Below are positions 14,682 through 22,524 of a stretch of DNA of 44,353 bases, in pieces; the first letter of the stretch is position 1; each line of letters begins with the position of its first letter. Location of the stretch: NCBI GenBank assembly GCA_017577565.1, contig PKRH01000010.1, forward strand, positions 1-44,353, read 5' to 3'. The position numbers and the translations under genes were made by a program. Below the pieces are notes generated by a model that was not told the DNA's origin, made no database searches, and saw only the letters and a program-made list of their open reading frames with translations. The DNA comes from Thermoanaerobacterales bacterium. GTDB lineage: Bacteria; Actinomycetota; Acidimicrobiia; Acidimicrobiales; JACDCH01.

Positions 14682-15071
14682 TCAGGCGAGGGGGTGGGCG
14701 ACCTCGTGGCGGGGCTCGTAGAGCATGATCGGGTCGGCGCCGGGGACCTCGAGCATCGTGACCAGGCCGTAGCCCTGGTCCTGGACGCCGCCGGTGAAGG
14801 TGGCGCCCTTGGCCTCGAGCTCGCGCATGGTCGCCTCGAGGTCGTCGCACATGAACGCGATCTCGTGGTGCCGCGGCGCGTCGTACACCCTGCCCTCCCA
14901 CACCGAGTGGGTCGGGTGCACGCCGAGCTCGCTCGGCCCGGTGCCGAAGATCAGCCAGCCCTCCTCGGTGCCGGCGTCCTCGACGTCGGGGAAGCCCAGC
15001 ACGTCCCGCAGGAACGCCCGCGTCGCCGGGGCGTCGTCGGAGTAGACGAGCATGTGGATGGACGTGATCAT
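14682..15071 (-). CDS. VOC (glyoxalase/bleomycin-resistance fold) family protein
   Basis: A 129-residue vicinal-oxygen-chelate protein: ITSIHMLVYSDDAPATRAFL followed by RDVLGFP, H-bearing HHEIAFMCDDLEATMREL in the middle and the end strand PIMLYEPRHEVAHPLA. Metal ligands are plausible at H6, H66 or so and E near PIMLYEP. ATG at 15071 is preferred: it follows TACGGT by 6 bases, matching a leaderless start. Function (lyase, dioxygenase, or drug binding) cannot be told. Confidence 0.82.
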   Translation of the reverse strand: MITSIHMLVYSDDAPATRAFLRDVLGFPDVEDAGTEEGWLIFGTGPSELGVHPTHSVWEGRVYDAPRHHEIAFMCDDLEATMRELEAKGATFTGGVQDQGYGLVTMLEVPGADPIMLYEPRHEVAHPLA

Positions 15072-15110
15072 CGTCACACCGTAGCCACCGGCCGTGGTGG
15101 GCACCCCCGG

Positions 15111-15842
15111 TCAGCCCGCCCGGGCCCGGGCCACGCCCCGCATCGCCTCCCGGACCGACAGCGGCGACAGCGCCGGCGTCGCCTCGACGAAGCGCTCGAC
15201 GGCGTCGGGCGCCACCGCCGCGTACGTCCGCAGCGCCCACCCGATCGCCTTGCGGATGAAGAACTCGCGGTCGCCGGCCCGCAGCCGGCAGTAGCGGAAG
15301 AGCCGCTCGGCGTCGGTCTCGTGCTTGGCGGTGAGCTGGTGCAGCAGGGCGGTGCGGGCCACCCAGAGGTGGTCGTCGGCGACCCAGCGGTCCATCGTGG
15401 CGACCAGCGAGGGGTGGGACCGCACGAGCGGCCCGGCGGTGTGGGCGGCCAGGGCGTCCACCGTGTCCCACCACGCCTTGGTGGTGACCAGCTCGTGGAC
15501 CACCTCGACGAACCCGGGGCCGGCCACCCCGACGTGGCGGCGGAGGTAGTCGGCACCGGTGTGCTGGAACTCGCGCTCCGGCTGGGCCCACAGCGCCCGG
15601 GCGACGGCGGCCAGCTCCTCCTCGGTGGGGGCCGGGAGGTCGCGCAGCGCGGCGCGGGTCAGCCGCCGCCGCTCGGGCGTCGCGATCCCGAGGAACGGGA
15701 ACTGGTGGCGCATGTAGGCCGCGGCGCCCGCCGCCCGCTCGGGGTCGGCGGCGGGCTCGTAGGCGGCGCGCAGCCGCGCGACGACCTCGTCCGCCAGCGC
15801 GCTCACGGGCGCGCCACCGCCGCCACGGCCCGCCCCGGTCAC
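15111..15842 (-). CDS. AlkD-like HEAT-repeat DNA alkylation repair protein
   Basis: A 243-residue all-helical protein of the AlkC/AlkD superfamily, DNA glycosylases that remove N3- and N7-alkylated purines. Family marks: MRHQFPFLGIATPERRRLTR, REFQHTGADYLRRH, TKAWWDTVDALA, VARTALLHQL and REFFIRKAIGWALRTYA. The catalytic Asp of AlkD is expected in WWDTVD, which is present, as is the DNA-contact tryptophan in IGWALR. GTG at 15842 overlaps the stop of the flavoprotein gene upstream by 4 bp, so the two are coupled; a later in-frame GTG near residue 13 is also possible. Confidence 0.87.
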   Translation of the reverse strand: MTGAGRGGGGAPVSALADEVVARLRAAYEPAADPERAAGAAAYMRHQFPFLGIATPERRRLTRAALRDLPAPTEEELAAVARALWAQPEREFQHTGADYLRRHVGVAGPGFVEVVHELVTTKAWWDTVDALAAHTAGPLVRSHPSLVATMDRWVADDHLWVARTALLHQLTAKHETDAERLFRYCRLRAGDREFFIRKAIGWALRTYAAVAPDAVERFVEATPALSPLSVREAMRGVARARAG

Positions 15843-16414
15843 CCGGCGGCGGGGAGGACGTCGTGGTCGACGTGGCGCTCGCCCCGCACCTCGCTGATGA
15901 CGTTGATCGCCACCCGGGCCCCGTCGCCGGCGGTGATGATCGTGTGGACGCTGACGCCCGCGACGGTGCCCGCGGCCCAGATGCCCGGCACCGAGGTCCG
16001 GCCGTCGGCGTCGACGGACACGATCTGCTTGATGCGGGGCTCGGTCCCCGGGACGGTGGCGACGCCGGCGGCCTCGGCGAGCTTGACGCTCGTGCCGGTG
16101 GCGAGGATGACGTGGGCGGCGGTGAGCTCCCGGCCGTCGGCGAGCCGGACGGTGAAGGCGCCGGCACTGCCCTCGACGGCCTCGGCCGCGCCCTCGATCC
16201 AGGTCGCACCGGACTTCTCGGCGTGCTCGCGGCCGCGGGCGACGAGCTCCGGCCCGCTGATGCCCTCGGGCAGCCCGAGGTGGTTGTTCACCTCGGCCCG
16301 CCGGGTGATCCCCTTGTCCTCGTCGACCACGACGGTCGACAGGCCGGCCCGGGCGGTGAAGATGGCCGCGCTGGCCCCGGCGGGCCCTCCGCCGATGATC
16401 ACGACGTCGCTCAC
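15839..16414 (-). CDS. Single-domain thioredoxin-reductase-like FAD protein lacking the CxxC and NAD(P)H domain
   Basis: A 191-residue flavoprotein. The FAD loop DVVIIGGGPAGASAAIFTAR and the second FAD signature SVPGIWAAGTVAG are clear, but the central NAD(P)H domain with its redox CxxC, present in ~310-residue thioredoxin reductases, is absent; only ~70 residues connect the halves. I see no cysteine in the protein. GTG at 16414 has AGGAGG upstream. Small FAD-only relatives exist in other bacteria and archaea and usually need a partner reductant; none is adjacent. It is followed, with overlap, by the AlkD-like gene. Confidence 0.8.
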   Translation of the reverse strand: MSDVVIIGGGPAGASAAIFTARAGLSTVVVDEDKGITRRAEVNNHLGLPEGISGPELVARGREHAEKSGATWIEGAAEAVEGSAGAFTVRLADGRELTAAHVILATGTSVKLAEAAGVATVPGTEPRIKQIVSVDADGRTSVPGIWAAGTVAGVSVHTIITAGDGARVAINVISEVRGERHVDHDVLPAAG

Positions 16415-16601
16415 GTGGTTCCTCCTGGCGATCGTGGCGCCCGGGTGCGCCGGGCGGACGGTCGGGCTCAGGATGTCACCGGCGGGCCCGCACCCGGCAA
16501 CAGGAGGGTCCCGTCGCCGGCGGGCCGTCGGGCGGCACGTGGGCGCCCTCGACCGGCCCGTCACCCGCGCCGGCGCGCGCTCCACCTGACCGCCGGCGCC
16601 G

Positions 16602-17699
16602 TCAGTCGAAGCGCAGGACGGGCTTGATGGTCTCGCCGGAGGCCGAGTCCGCGAAGGCGCGGTCGATCTGGTCGAACGGGTAGGTCCGCACCAGCTCGTC
16701 GAAGGGGAACAGCCCCGCGTCCCACAGGTCGATCAGGCGGGGGATGAAGTCCTGGGGCACGGCGTCGCCCTCGACGACCGTCTGCACCTGCCAGCCCTTG
16801 ACGAGCGAGGCCCCCACCTCGAGGGACACCTCGGTGCCGGGAGCGGCCGCGGCGACCAGCGCCAGGCGCCCCTGCGCGGCCAGGCAGTCGAACGCCTGCC
16901 GGACGACGGCGGGGACGCCCGTCGTGTCCACGGCGTACTGCACACCGCCGCCCGTCGCGTCGTCGACGGCCGCCACGACGTCGTCGCGCCGCGCCGACAC
17001 CGTGTGGGTGGCGCCGAGCTCGCCCGCCAGGGCCAGGCGCTCGTCGTGGAGGTCGACCGCGACGATCGTCGTCGCCCCCGCGACCACGGCCGCGAGCAGC
17101 CCGGCCAGACCGACGGCACCGGCGCCGAAGATGGCGACGCTCGATCCCGGCTCGGGGTCGAGCGCGTTGAGCACGGTGCCGGCGCCGGTCTGGATGCCGC
17201 AGCCGAGCGGGCCCAGCACCGCGAGGTCGACGTCGTCCCGGACCTTCACGACCGACCGGCTCGACGCGATCGTCGTCGAGGCGAACGACGACTGGCCGAA
17301 GAAGTGCGACCCCACCGGCTCGCCCGAGCGCGAGAAGGCGGTGCTCCCGTCGTGGCGCCGGCCGCCGAAGTTCAGGAAGAAGAAGTCGTCGCAGTAGGCC
17401 GGGTGGCCGGACAGGCAGGGCCGGCACCGGCCGCACGAGTTGAAGGACAGGACGACGTGGTCGCCCTCCTCGATGCCGGTGACCCCGGGGCCGACGGCCT
17501 CGACGACGCCGGCGCCCTCGTGCCCGAGGACGGCGGGGAACTCGTAGGGGTACGACCCCTCGCGCACGACCTGGTCGGTGTGGCAGACCCCGGTACCGGC
17601 GATCCGCACGCGGACCTCCCCGGGCCCCGGCTCGCCGACGTCGACCTCCGTCACCTCGAAGGTGGCGTCCACGCCGGACAGCACCGCTGCAGTGGCCAT
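16602..17699 (-). CDS. NAD-dependent zinc alcohol dehydrogenase (aryl/benzyl alcohol dehydrogenase-like)
   Basis: A 365-residue class of MDR dehydrogenase related to XylB/AdhB-type aryl-alcohol dehydrogenases. Catalytic zinc: GVCHTDQVV and LGHEGAGVVE; structural zinc: CGRCRPCLSGHPAYC; cofactor loop FGAGAVGLAGLLAAV with an acidic residue after the second strand (VAVDLHDER), indicating NAD preference. DTTGVPAVVRQAFDCLA and YPFDQIDRAFADSASGETIKPVLRF are family blocks. ATG at 17699 has GAGGAGGG. It stands alone between the flavoprotein and the methyltransferase genes. Confidence 0.9.
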   Translation of the reverse strand: MATAAVLSGVDATFEVTEVDVGEPGPGEVRVRIAGTGVCHTDQVVREGSYPYEFPAVLGHEGAGVVEAVGPGVTGIEEGDHVVLSFNSCGRCRPCLSGHPAYCDDFFFLNFGGRRHDGSTAFSRSGEPVGSHFFGQSSFASTTIASSRSVVKVRDDVDLAVLGPLGCGIQTGAGTVLNALDPEPGSSVAIFGAGAVGLAGLLAAVVAGATTIVAVDLHDERLALAGELGATHTVSARRDDVVAAVDDATGGGVQYAVDTTGVPAVVRQAFDCLAAQGRLALVAAAAPGTEVSLEVGASLVKGWQVQTVVEGDAVPQDFIPRLIDLWDAGLFPFDELVRTYPFDQIDRAFADSASGETIKPVLRFD

Positions 17700-17763
17700 G
17701 ACCGTCCCTCCTCGGGTCGAGCGCCCGCCGCGCGATGGCGCGCGCTCACCGTAACCCCCCGGC

Positions 17764-18411
17764 TCAGGAGGCGGAAGGGGCGGTCGACCCGGGCGACGCG
17801 ACCCGGGGCCGGCGCCGGAGGCGGCCGAGGCCGGGGACGAAGCGACCGACCCGGGCGGCGTAGCGGGCGTAGGCCTCGCCGTGCACGGTCAGCAGGTAGG
17901 GCTCCTCGACCAGGCGGACCTGCACCTCGAGCGCACCGACGAGTGCGGCCAGCCCGACGAGCGACACGACGTTGCCGACCATGAGCGTGAGGCCGACCGC
18001 GGTGACGAGCATCGCCGAGAAGATCGGGTTGCGGACGAGGGCGAACATGCCGTCGGTCACGAGCGCCGTGCGCTCGTCGCGGTCGACGCCGATGCGCCAC
18101 GACGCCCCCATCTGCACCTGCGCCGCGGTGGTGGCGGCGACGCCGGCCAGGGCGACGACGAGGCCCGCCACCCGCACCGGCCCGTGGTCGAGGACCGCGA
18201 CCGGGGCCAGGCCGACCAGCCCGGCCACCGGGGCGGCGAGCCCGGCGGCGACCGCCACGACGAACCCGAGCTTCGCCCACCACTGCACGGTGCCCGGCGC
18301 GGCGTGGAGGCGCAGGCCGGTGTCCCCGGTGCGGCGCCACTGCAGCCAGGTGCGCCAGCCGAAGGCGACGCCGGCGAAGCCGACGTAGAGGAGGAGCGCC
18401 AGCAAAGTCAT
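17764..18411 (-). CDS. Isoprenylcysteine carboxyl methyltransferase (ICMT/PEMT)-like membrane methyltransferase
   Basis: A 215-residue integral membrane protein with about five hydrophobic segments. The C-terminal half carries the ICMT-fold signature: GASWRIGVD, TDGMFALVRNPIFSAMLV, then EEPYLLTVHGEAYARYAARV and GRFVPG, with the SAM-contact RNP and the conserved E-E. Substrate in bacteria is generally unknown. It starts at ATG 18411, 9 bases after a minus-strand TATCGT, and shares a 25-bp divergent promoter with a CmtR-type metal sensor, so metal control is likely. Position and family do not prove a role in metal resistance. Confidence 0.8.
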   Translation of the reverse strand: MTLLALLLYVGFAGVAFGWRTWLQWRRTGDTGLRLHAAPGTVQWWAKLGFVVAVAAGLAAPVAGLVGLAPVAVLDHGPVRVAGLVVALAGVAATTAAQVQMGASWRIGVDRDERTALVTDGMFALVRNPIFSAMLVTAVGLTLMVGNVVSLVGLAALVGALEVQVRLVEEPYLLTVHGEAYARYAARVGRFVPGLGRLRRRPRVASPGSTAPSAS

Positions 18412-18424
18412 CGCCCATCGACGA

Positions 18425-18445
18425 TAACATCGGCGCATGCCGATG
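18425..18445. promoter_or_regulatory. Overlapping divergent promoters and operator of the methyltransferase/CmtR pair
   Basis: TAACAT (18425-18430) sits 6 bases before the ATG of the metal-sensor gene. On the other strand TATCGT (18426-18421) sits 9 bases before the methyltransferase ATG. A perfect inverted repeat CATCGGC-GCAT-GCCGATG (18428-18445) spans the sensor's start codon, so the sensor could block both promoters at once. Confidence 0.7.
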
Positions 18446-18835
18446 CAAGAGGCGAGGGCACGCCGCGACCTCGAGGTGGCGGCGCAGATGTTCCGGGGGT
18501 TCGGCGACCCGACGCGGCTGGCGATCCTCACCGAGCTGCTCGACGGCGAGCGGCGGGTCGTCGACCTCGTCGCCGCCGTGGGCACCTCGCAGTCGAACGT
18601 GTCCGGCCACCTGGCCTGCCTCAAGGGCTGCGGCCTGGTCGCCGACCGGCCGGAGGGGCGGGCCGTGCGCTACCGGCTGGCCAGCCCCGCTGTCGTCGAC
18701 CTCCTGCGCCAGGCCGAGGTTCTGCTCGCCGAGGTCGGCGACGCGGTCGCGCTCTGCCGCCACCCCCACATGCGGGCGGTGGCGGACCGGCCGGCGCCGG
18801 AGCGACCCGACGACGCCCCGGCCGGGGCGGGCTGA
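18437..18835 (+). CDS. cmtR: CmtR-like ArsR-family Cd(II)/Pb(II)-sensing repressor
   Basis: A 132-residue ArsR/SmtB winged-helix protein (FGDPTRLAILTELLDGERR, SQSNVSGHLACLKGCGLV, EGRAVRYRLASP). C61 and C65 in HLACLKGCGL and C107 in VALCRHPH reproduce the spacing of the three ligands of mycobacterial CmtR (C57, C61, C102), which senses cadmium and lead. The protein should leave DNA when it binds metal. The gene begins with ATG 18437 inside its own operator and looks leaderless. Only the ICMT-like methyltransferase is adjacent; no metal efflux pump is in view. Confidence 0.85.
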   Translation: MPMQEARARRDLEVAAQMFRGFGDPTRLAILTELLDGERRVVDLVAAVGTSQSNVSGHLACLKGCGLVADRPEGRAVRYRLASPAVVDLLRQAEVLLAEVGDAVALCRHPHMRAVADRPAPERPDDAPAGAG

Positions 18836-18838
18836 GGG

Positions 18839-20338
18839 TCAGCTCTCGCCCATGCCGGCCGCCGGCTCGCGGGCCGCGCCGTGGCGGACGGTCTCCTCGA
18901 TGCGCTTCCCGACGTCCGGGTCGATCTGGTGCCAGTACCAGAACGCCCGCTCCAGCACCTCGCCCCGCACGCCGCCCAGGAGGCTGCCGGCCACCTGCTC
19001 GACGAGCCGGTCGCGCTGGGCGTCGTCCATCACCTCGCGCACCAGCGTCCCCGCCTGACCGAAGTCGTCGTCCTCGGGGTGCAGCTCGTAGGCGGCGCGC
19101 ACCATGTCGCCGTCCGCGGCCCAGGACTCCTCCGGGTGGGCACCACCGGCGCTGAACGGGCGTCCGCCGGAGTTCGGGGCGTAGGTGGGCTGCGCGCCCG
19201 AGTGCTCGTAGGCCATGTGGCCGTCGAACATGTAGGTGTCGACCGGCACGATCGGCTTGTTCACCGGCAGCTGGTGGAAGTTCGTCCCGATGCGGTTGCG
19301 CTGGGCGTCGGTGTAGGCGAACGACCGCGCCAGCAACATCTTGTCGGGCGACAGCCCGATGCCCGGCACGGTGTTGCCGGGCGAGAAGGCCGCCTGCTCG
19401 ATCTGGGCGAAGTGGTTCTCCGGGTTGCGCGTGAGGACCAGCCGGCCGACCGTGATCAGCGGGTGATCGCTGTGAGGCCACACCTTCGTGAGGTCGAAGG
19501 GGTTGAACCGGTAGCCCGGCGCGTCGTCGTAGGGCATGACCTGGACCTTGAGCGTCCAGGACGGGTGGTCGCCCCGGGCGATGGCCTCGAACAGGTCGCG
19601 GCGGTGGAAGTCGGCGTCGAGCCCGGCCATCTCGGCCGCCTCGGCGTTGGTCATGGTCTGCCAGCCGAGGTCGGTCTTGAAGTGGTACTTCACCCAGAAC
19701 CGCTCGCCGCCGGCGTTGACCCACATGAAGGTGTGCGACCCGTAGCCGTTCATGTGACGCCAGGTGCGGGGCAGCCCGCGGTCGCCCATGAGGTAGGTGA
19801 CCTGGTGGGCGGACTCCGGGGCGAGGGTCCAGAAGTCCCACTGCATGTGGTTGTCCCGCAGGCCCGAGTCGGGCAGCCGCTTCTGCGACCGGATGAAGTG
19901 CGGGAACTTCATCGGGTCACGGACGAAGAAGATCGGCGTGTTGTTGCCGACGAGGTCGTAGTTGCCCTCGGACGTGTAGAACCGCACGGCGAAGCCCCGC
20001 ACGTCGCGCCACGTGTCGGGGCTGCCCATCTCGCCGGCGACGGTCGAGAACCGGACGAGCACGTCGGTCCGGGCGCCGGGCTGGAACACCGCCGCCCTGG
20101 TGAACTGGGAGACGTCCTCGGTGACCTCGAAGAACCCGAAGGCGCCCGAGCCCTTGGCGTGCGGCTGGCGCTCCGGGACCTTCTCCCGGTTGAAGTGCGC
20201 CATCTGCTCCACGAAGTGCACGTCGTGGAGCACGAGCGGCCCGTCGGGCCCGACGGTCAGCGAGAGCTGGTCGCTCGGTGCCGGGGCGCCCGATGCGGTG
20301 GTCGACCGGTCGCCCGGGGCGGGGGTGCGCTGGCCCAT
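18839..20338 (-). CDS. katA: Monofunctional heme catalase (small-subunit, clade 3 type)
   Basis: A 499-residue catalase that disproportionates H2O2. Distal-side His is in PHAKGSGAFGFFEVT and the active Asn in VGNNTPIFFVRDPMKFPHFI (split over residues ~130-150). The proximal heme tyrosine motif is ARSFAYTDAQRNRIGTNF. NPFDLTKVWPHSDHPL is also diagnostic. Length is normal for the small-subunit clade. ATG at 20338 has GAGGAGGGG. It lies 78 bp downstream of the rubber-oxygenase gene on the same strand and may be co-transcribed with it; a small stem (CCGGGCC/GGCCCGG) in the gap could weaken read-through. Confidence 0.93.
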   Translation of the reverse strand: MGQRTPAPGDRSTTASGAPAPSDQLSLTVGPDGPLVLHDVHFVEQMAHFNREKVPERQPHAKGSGAFGFFEVTEDVSQFTRAAVFQPGARTDVLVRFSTVAGEMGSPDTWRDVRGFAVRFYTSEGNYDLVGNNTPIFFVRDPMKFPHFIRSQKRLPDSGLRDNHMQWDFWTLAPESAHQVTYLMGDRGLPRTWRHMNGYGSHTFMWVNAGGERFWVKYHFKTDLGWQTMTNAEAAEMAGLDADFHRRDLFEAIARGDHPSWTLKVQVMPYDDAPGYRFNPFDLTKVWPHSDHPLITVGRLVLTRNPENHFAQIEQAAFSPGNTVPGIGLSPDKMLLARSFAYTDAQRNRIGTNFHQLPVNKPIVPVDTYMFDGHMAYEHSGAQPTYAPNSGGRPFSAGGAHPEESWAADGDMVRAAYELHPEDDDFGQAGTLVREVMDDAQRDRLVEQVAGSLLGGVRGEVLERAFWYWHQIDPDVGKRIEETVRHGAAREPAAGMGES

Positions 20339-20416
20339 GTCCCCTCCTCAGGATCGTCTGCACCCCCGAGGCTTCCCCGGGCCACGGCCCGGTAGCCGTC
20401 GAACGACCCCGGCCGG

Positions 20417-21673
20417 CTAGTAGCCGTAGGACCCCTCGGAGCGGTTGGCGACCGGCATCTCGATGTAGATCCGGCTGGGCGGCGCCTCGTTCATGGCCCA
20501 CAGCAGGCCCTTGCGGAGGATCTCGTCGAAGGCCCAGAACAGCGAGCTGACCCCGGGGATCCACAGGCCCCGCTCGCGGAAGGCGATGAACCACGGCCAG
20601 CCGGTCTCGACGGCCTCGTCCCAGAACCGGTTGGCCGGGATCTCGAGCATGTCGCCCAAGCTCTCGCCGCTGCTGGTCCGGCACATGTACCGGGCCATGG
20701 CGTCGAGTATCGGCCGGGTGAGGCCCCAGTCGTACTCCGCCGCCAGGCTCAGCAGGATGTCGGCGAGCCGGATGCCCTCCGGGGTCGGCGCGATGACCGG
20801 GTCGAGCGTCAACGACGACTGGTGGTGCGCGTCCTCCCAGGTGGCGGGGATGTACTCCTCCTGGATGCCCAGGTGGTAGGCGGTGAGCTGCCAGACGTGC
20901 AGGTAGCCGTCCTCCTGGCGGGCCGGCGACTGCACGCCCCAGTCGGCGAGCGTGCGGTTGATGAAGGTCGCCAGGCTGTGCCAGGTGATCATCATGTCCA
21001 GCTGGCTGATCGGCGCCGGGAGGTCGCCGCCGGCCTGCCAGCGGTCGGACTGCACGATCAGGTAGCGGACGGCGCTGTGCGTCAGCCTGGTCTTGATGCA
21101 GGTGACGATCATCTCGCCGTCCGGCTCGAAGGCGTTGCGGGTGCCGATGTCGTAGCCGAGCTTGGCCGTCTTCGACACCCGGTCCTTCATGTCCTCGCCG
21201 CCCTTGGAGTGGTAGACGGCGCGGGCCTCGTCGGGGATGGCGCAGCTCATGATGCCGCTGCCCAGGCCGTACAGCAGGCCGGTGTAGAGGCCGCGGGACT
21301 TGTAGAACTGGTAGCCGTCCTCGACCTTGGCCGGGTCGTACCAGGAGGGCGCCTGCCGGGCCTGCTCGATGAAGTCGCGGAGGTCGGCGGGCAGGCCCGT
21401 GGGGACGGCCTGGCCGTTGCGCTTCCAGGGCCGCAGGATGGCGTTGATCTCCTGGATCCTCGCCGGGCCCTCCTCCTCGAAGATCCGGTGGACGACCGCG
21501 TCGGCCTCGGCGTCCCACACGAGGTCAGGCGGGACCGTCTCGAGGTCGCCGCCGGCCACCGACCGCCGGGTGTTCCAGGCCCACGCGGGCAGCCCGGTCA
21601 CCGCGGTGACCGCGCCGGCGATGCCCAGCGCGCCGCCGGTCTTCAACAGGTTGCGCCTCGTCACGTGCTGCAC
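20417..21673 (-). CDS. lcp: Tat-exported latex clearing protein (Lcp) homologue, rubber oxygenase
   Basis: A 418-residue DUF2236/MpaB-family oxygenase. The N-terminus has a twin-arginine signal, TRRNLLKTGGALG, and a probable cleavage site near AWA-WN. Lcp is a heme b dioxygenase that cuts poly(cis-1,4-isoprene). All residues known as essential in Lcp of Streptomyces K30 (E148, R164, K167, T168, H198) have counterparts here offset by exactly one: E149 in PDEARA, R165-V-S-K168-T169, and H199 in TRLTHSAVR. Length and Tat signal also fit. A TetR gene starts divergently 109 bp away over a perfect operator, as for LcpR regulators. Confidence in the Lcp assignment is good; activity on rubber is untested. 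Confidence 0.82.
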   Translation of the reverse strand: MQHVTRRNLLKTGGALGIAGAVTAVTGLPAWAWNTRRSVAGGDLETVPPDLVWDAEADAVVHRIFEEEGPARIQEINAILRPWKRNGQAVPTGLPADLRDFIEQARQAPSWYDPAKVEDGYQFYKSRGLYTGLLYGLGSGIMSCAIPDEARAVYHSKGGEDMKDRVSKTAKLGYDIGTRNAFEPDGEMIVTCIKTRLTHSAVRYLIVQSDRWQAGGDLPAPISQLDMMITWHSLATFINRTLADWGVQSPARQEDGYLHVWQLTAYHLGIQEEYIPATWEDAHHQSSLTLDPVIAPTPEGIRLADILLSLAAEYDWGLTRPILDAMARYMCRTSSGESLGDMLEIPANRFWDEAVETGWPWFIAFRERGLWIPGVSSLFWAFDEILRKGLLWAMNEAPPSRIYIEMPVANRSEGSYGY

Positions 21674-21698
21674 GGCCGACTCCCCCTCCGTCGATCGC

Positions 21699-21720
21699 TA
21701 CAGATGATGTGTCATCTGTA
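21699..21720. promoter_or_regulatory. TetR-type operator between lcp and its divergent regulator
   Basis: Perfect 9-bp arms TACAGATGA and TCATCTGTA around TGTG, an AT-rich island in very GC-rich DNA, 26 bp upstream of lcp and 62 bp upstream of the TetR gene. This is the natural binding site for the adjacent TetR protein and would control both genes. Confidence 0.8.
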
Positions 21721-21782
21721 ACATGTGTCGCAGCTGGGGGCAAGGATGTGTACAGTCCCGACCGGCATGTGGGCGGTGAGCA

Positions 21783-22403
21783 GTGGGAGCTGAAGAGGCG
21801 ATCGGCGCGGCGCTCCAGCACCGGGGCCTCCCGCCGCGCCCCGACCCGGCCCTCGACGGGGTCCTCGACGCGGTGGAGCGGTGCCTCACCCGGTTCGGCC
21901 TGCGCCGCACGACGATGTCCGACATCGCGCGCGAGCTGGGGGTCGCCCGGACGACGCTGTACCGGCAGGTGTCCTCCCTCGAGGAGGCGACGGCGCTCGT
22001 GTCGTCCCGGCGCCTGCACCGGTTCCTCGACCGGCTGGTCCAGCTGAACGACCAGGGCCTCGACGCCGAGGGGTTCGTGGGTGTGATCGCGCACACGATC
22101 CGCACGACGCTCGCCGACCCGGTGATGCAGCGGCTCCTGCGCGACGAGCCCGACGTCCTGGGCCGCTGGTTCGCCGACGGCACGGTCGCGGGGCTCGTGG
22201 CCCAGATCACCGAGCTGCTGACCCCCGTCGTGCGCCAGGCCATGGGCAGCGGGCGCATCCGGGCCGGCGACCCCGCGCTCGCCGCCGAGTGGATCGTGCG
22301 CACCGTGCTCGTGCTGACCGCGGTGCCGACGGCCGACGAGGAGCTCGAGGCGACCGTCCGCTTCGTGCTCCTGCCCATGCTCGACGCCGGCACCGGCGCC
22401 TGA
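21783..22403 (+). CDS. TetR-family regulator, probable LcpR (control of rubber oxygenase)
   Basis: A 206-residue TetR protein; residues ~25-75 form the HTH domain (LDAVERCLTRFGLRRTTMSDIARELGVARTTLYRQVSS in pieces), followed by a helical ligand domain ending in VRFVLLPMLDA. It is divergent from the Lcp homologue across the palindrome at 21699-21720. TetR regulators of lcp have been described in Gordonia and Streptomyces, so regulation of lcp, perhaps induced by rubber-derived oligomers, is a reasonable inference. The GTG start at 21783 is the best available but has no strong ribosome site. Confidence 0.82.
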   Translation: MGAEEAIGAALQHRGLPPRPDPALDGVLDAVERCLTRFGLRRTTMSDIARELGVARTTLYRQVSSLEEATALVSSRRLHRFLDRLVQLNDQGLDAEGFVGVIAHTIRTTLADPVMQRLLRDEPDVLGRWFADGTVAGLVAQITELLTPVVRQAMGSGRIRAGDPALAAEWIVRTVLVLTAVPTADEELEATVRFVLLPMLDAGTGA

Positions 22404-22504
22404 GGCGACCGCCGCCCCACCGACACCGCGCCGCGGCGCGCCCGTCGCGGCCGGGTGCGCCCGCACGAGTGCACCCTTGCCAGACCGCCCGCAAGCCTGT
22501 AAAT

Positions 22505-22524
22505 CTACAACCAGATGGTTGTAG
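22505..22524. promoter_or_regulatory. ArsR operator spanning the start codon of the ArsR-SRPBCC operon
   Basis: Perfect 9-bp arms CTACAACCA and TGGTTGTAG around GA. The ATG of the ArsR gene (22515) lies in its centre, so the protein probably represses its own operon by covering the transcription/translation start. Confidence 0.78.
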
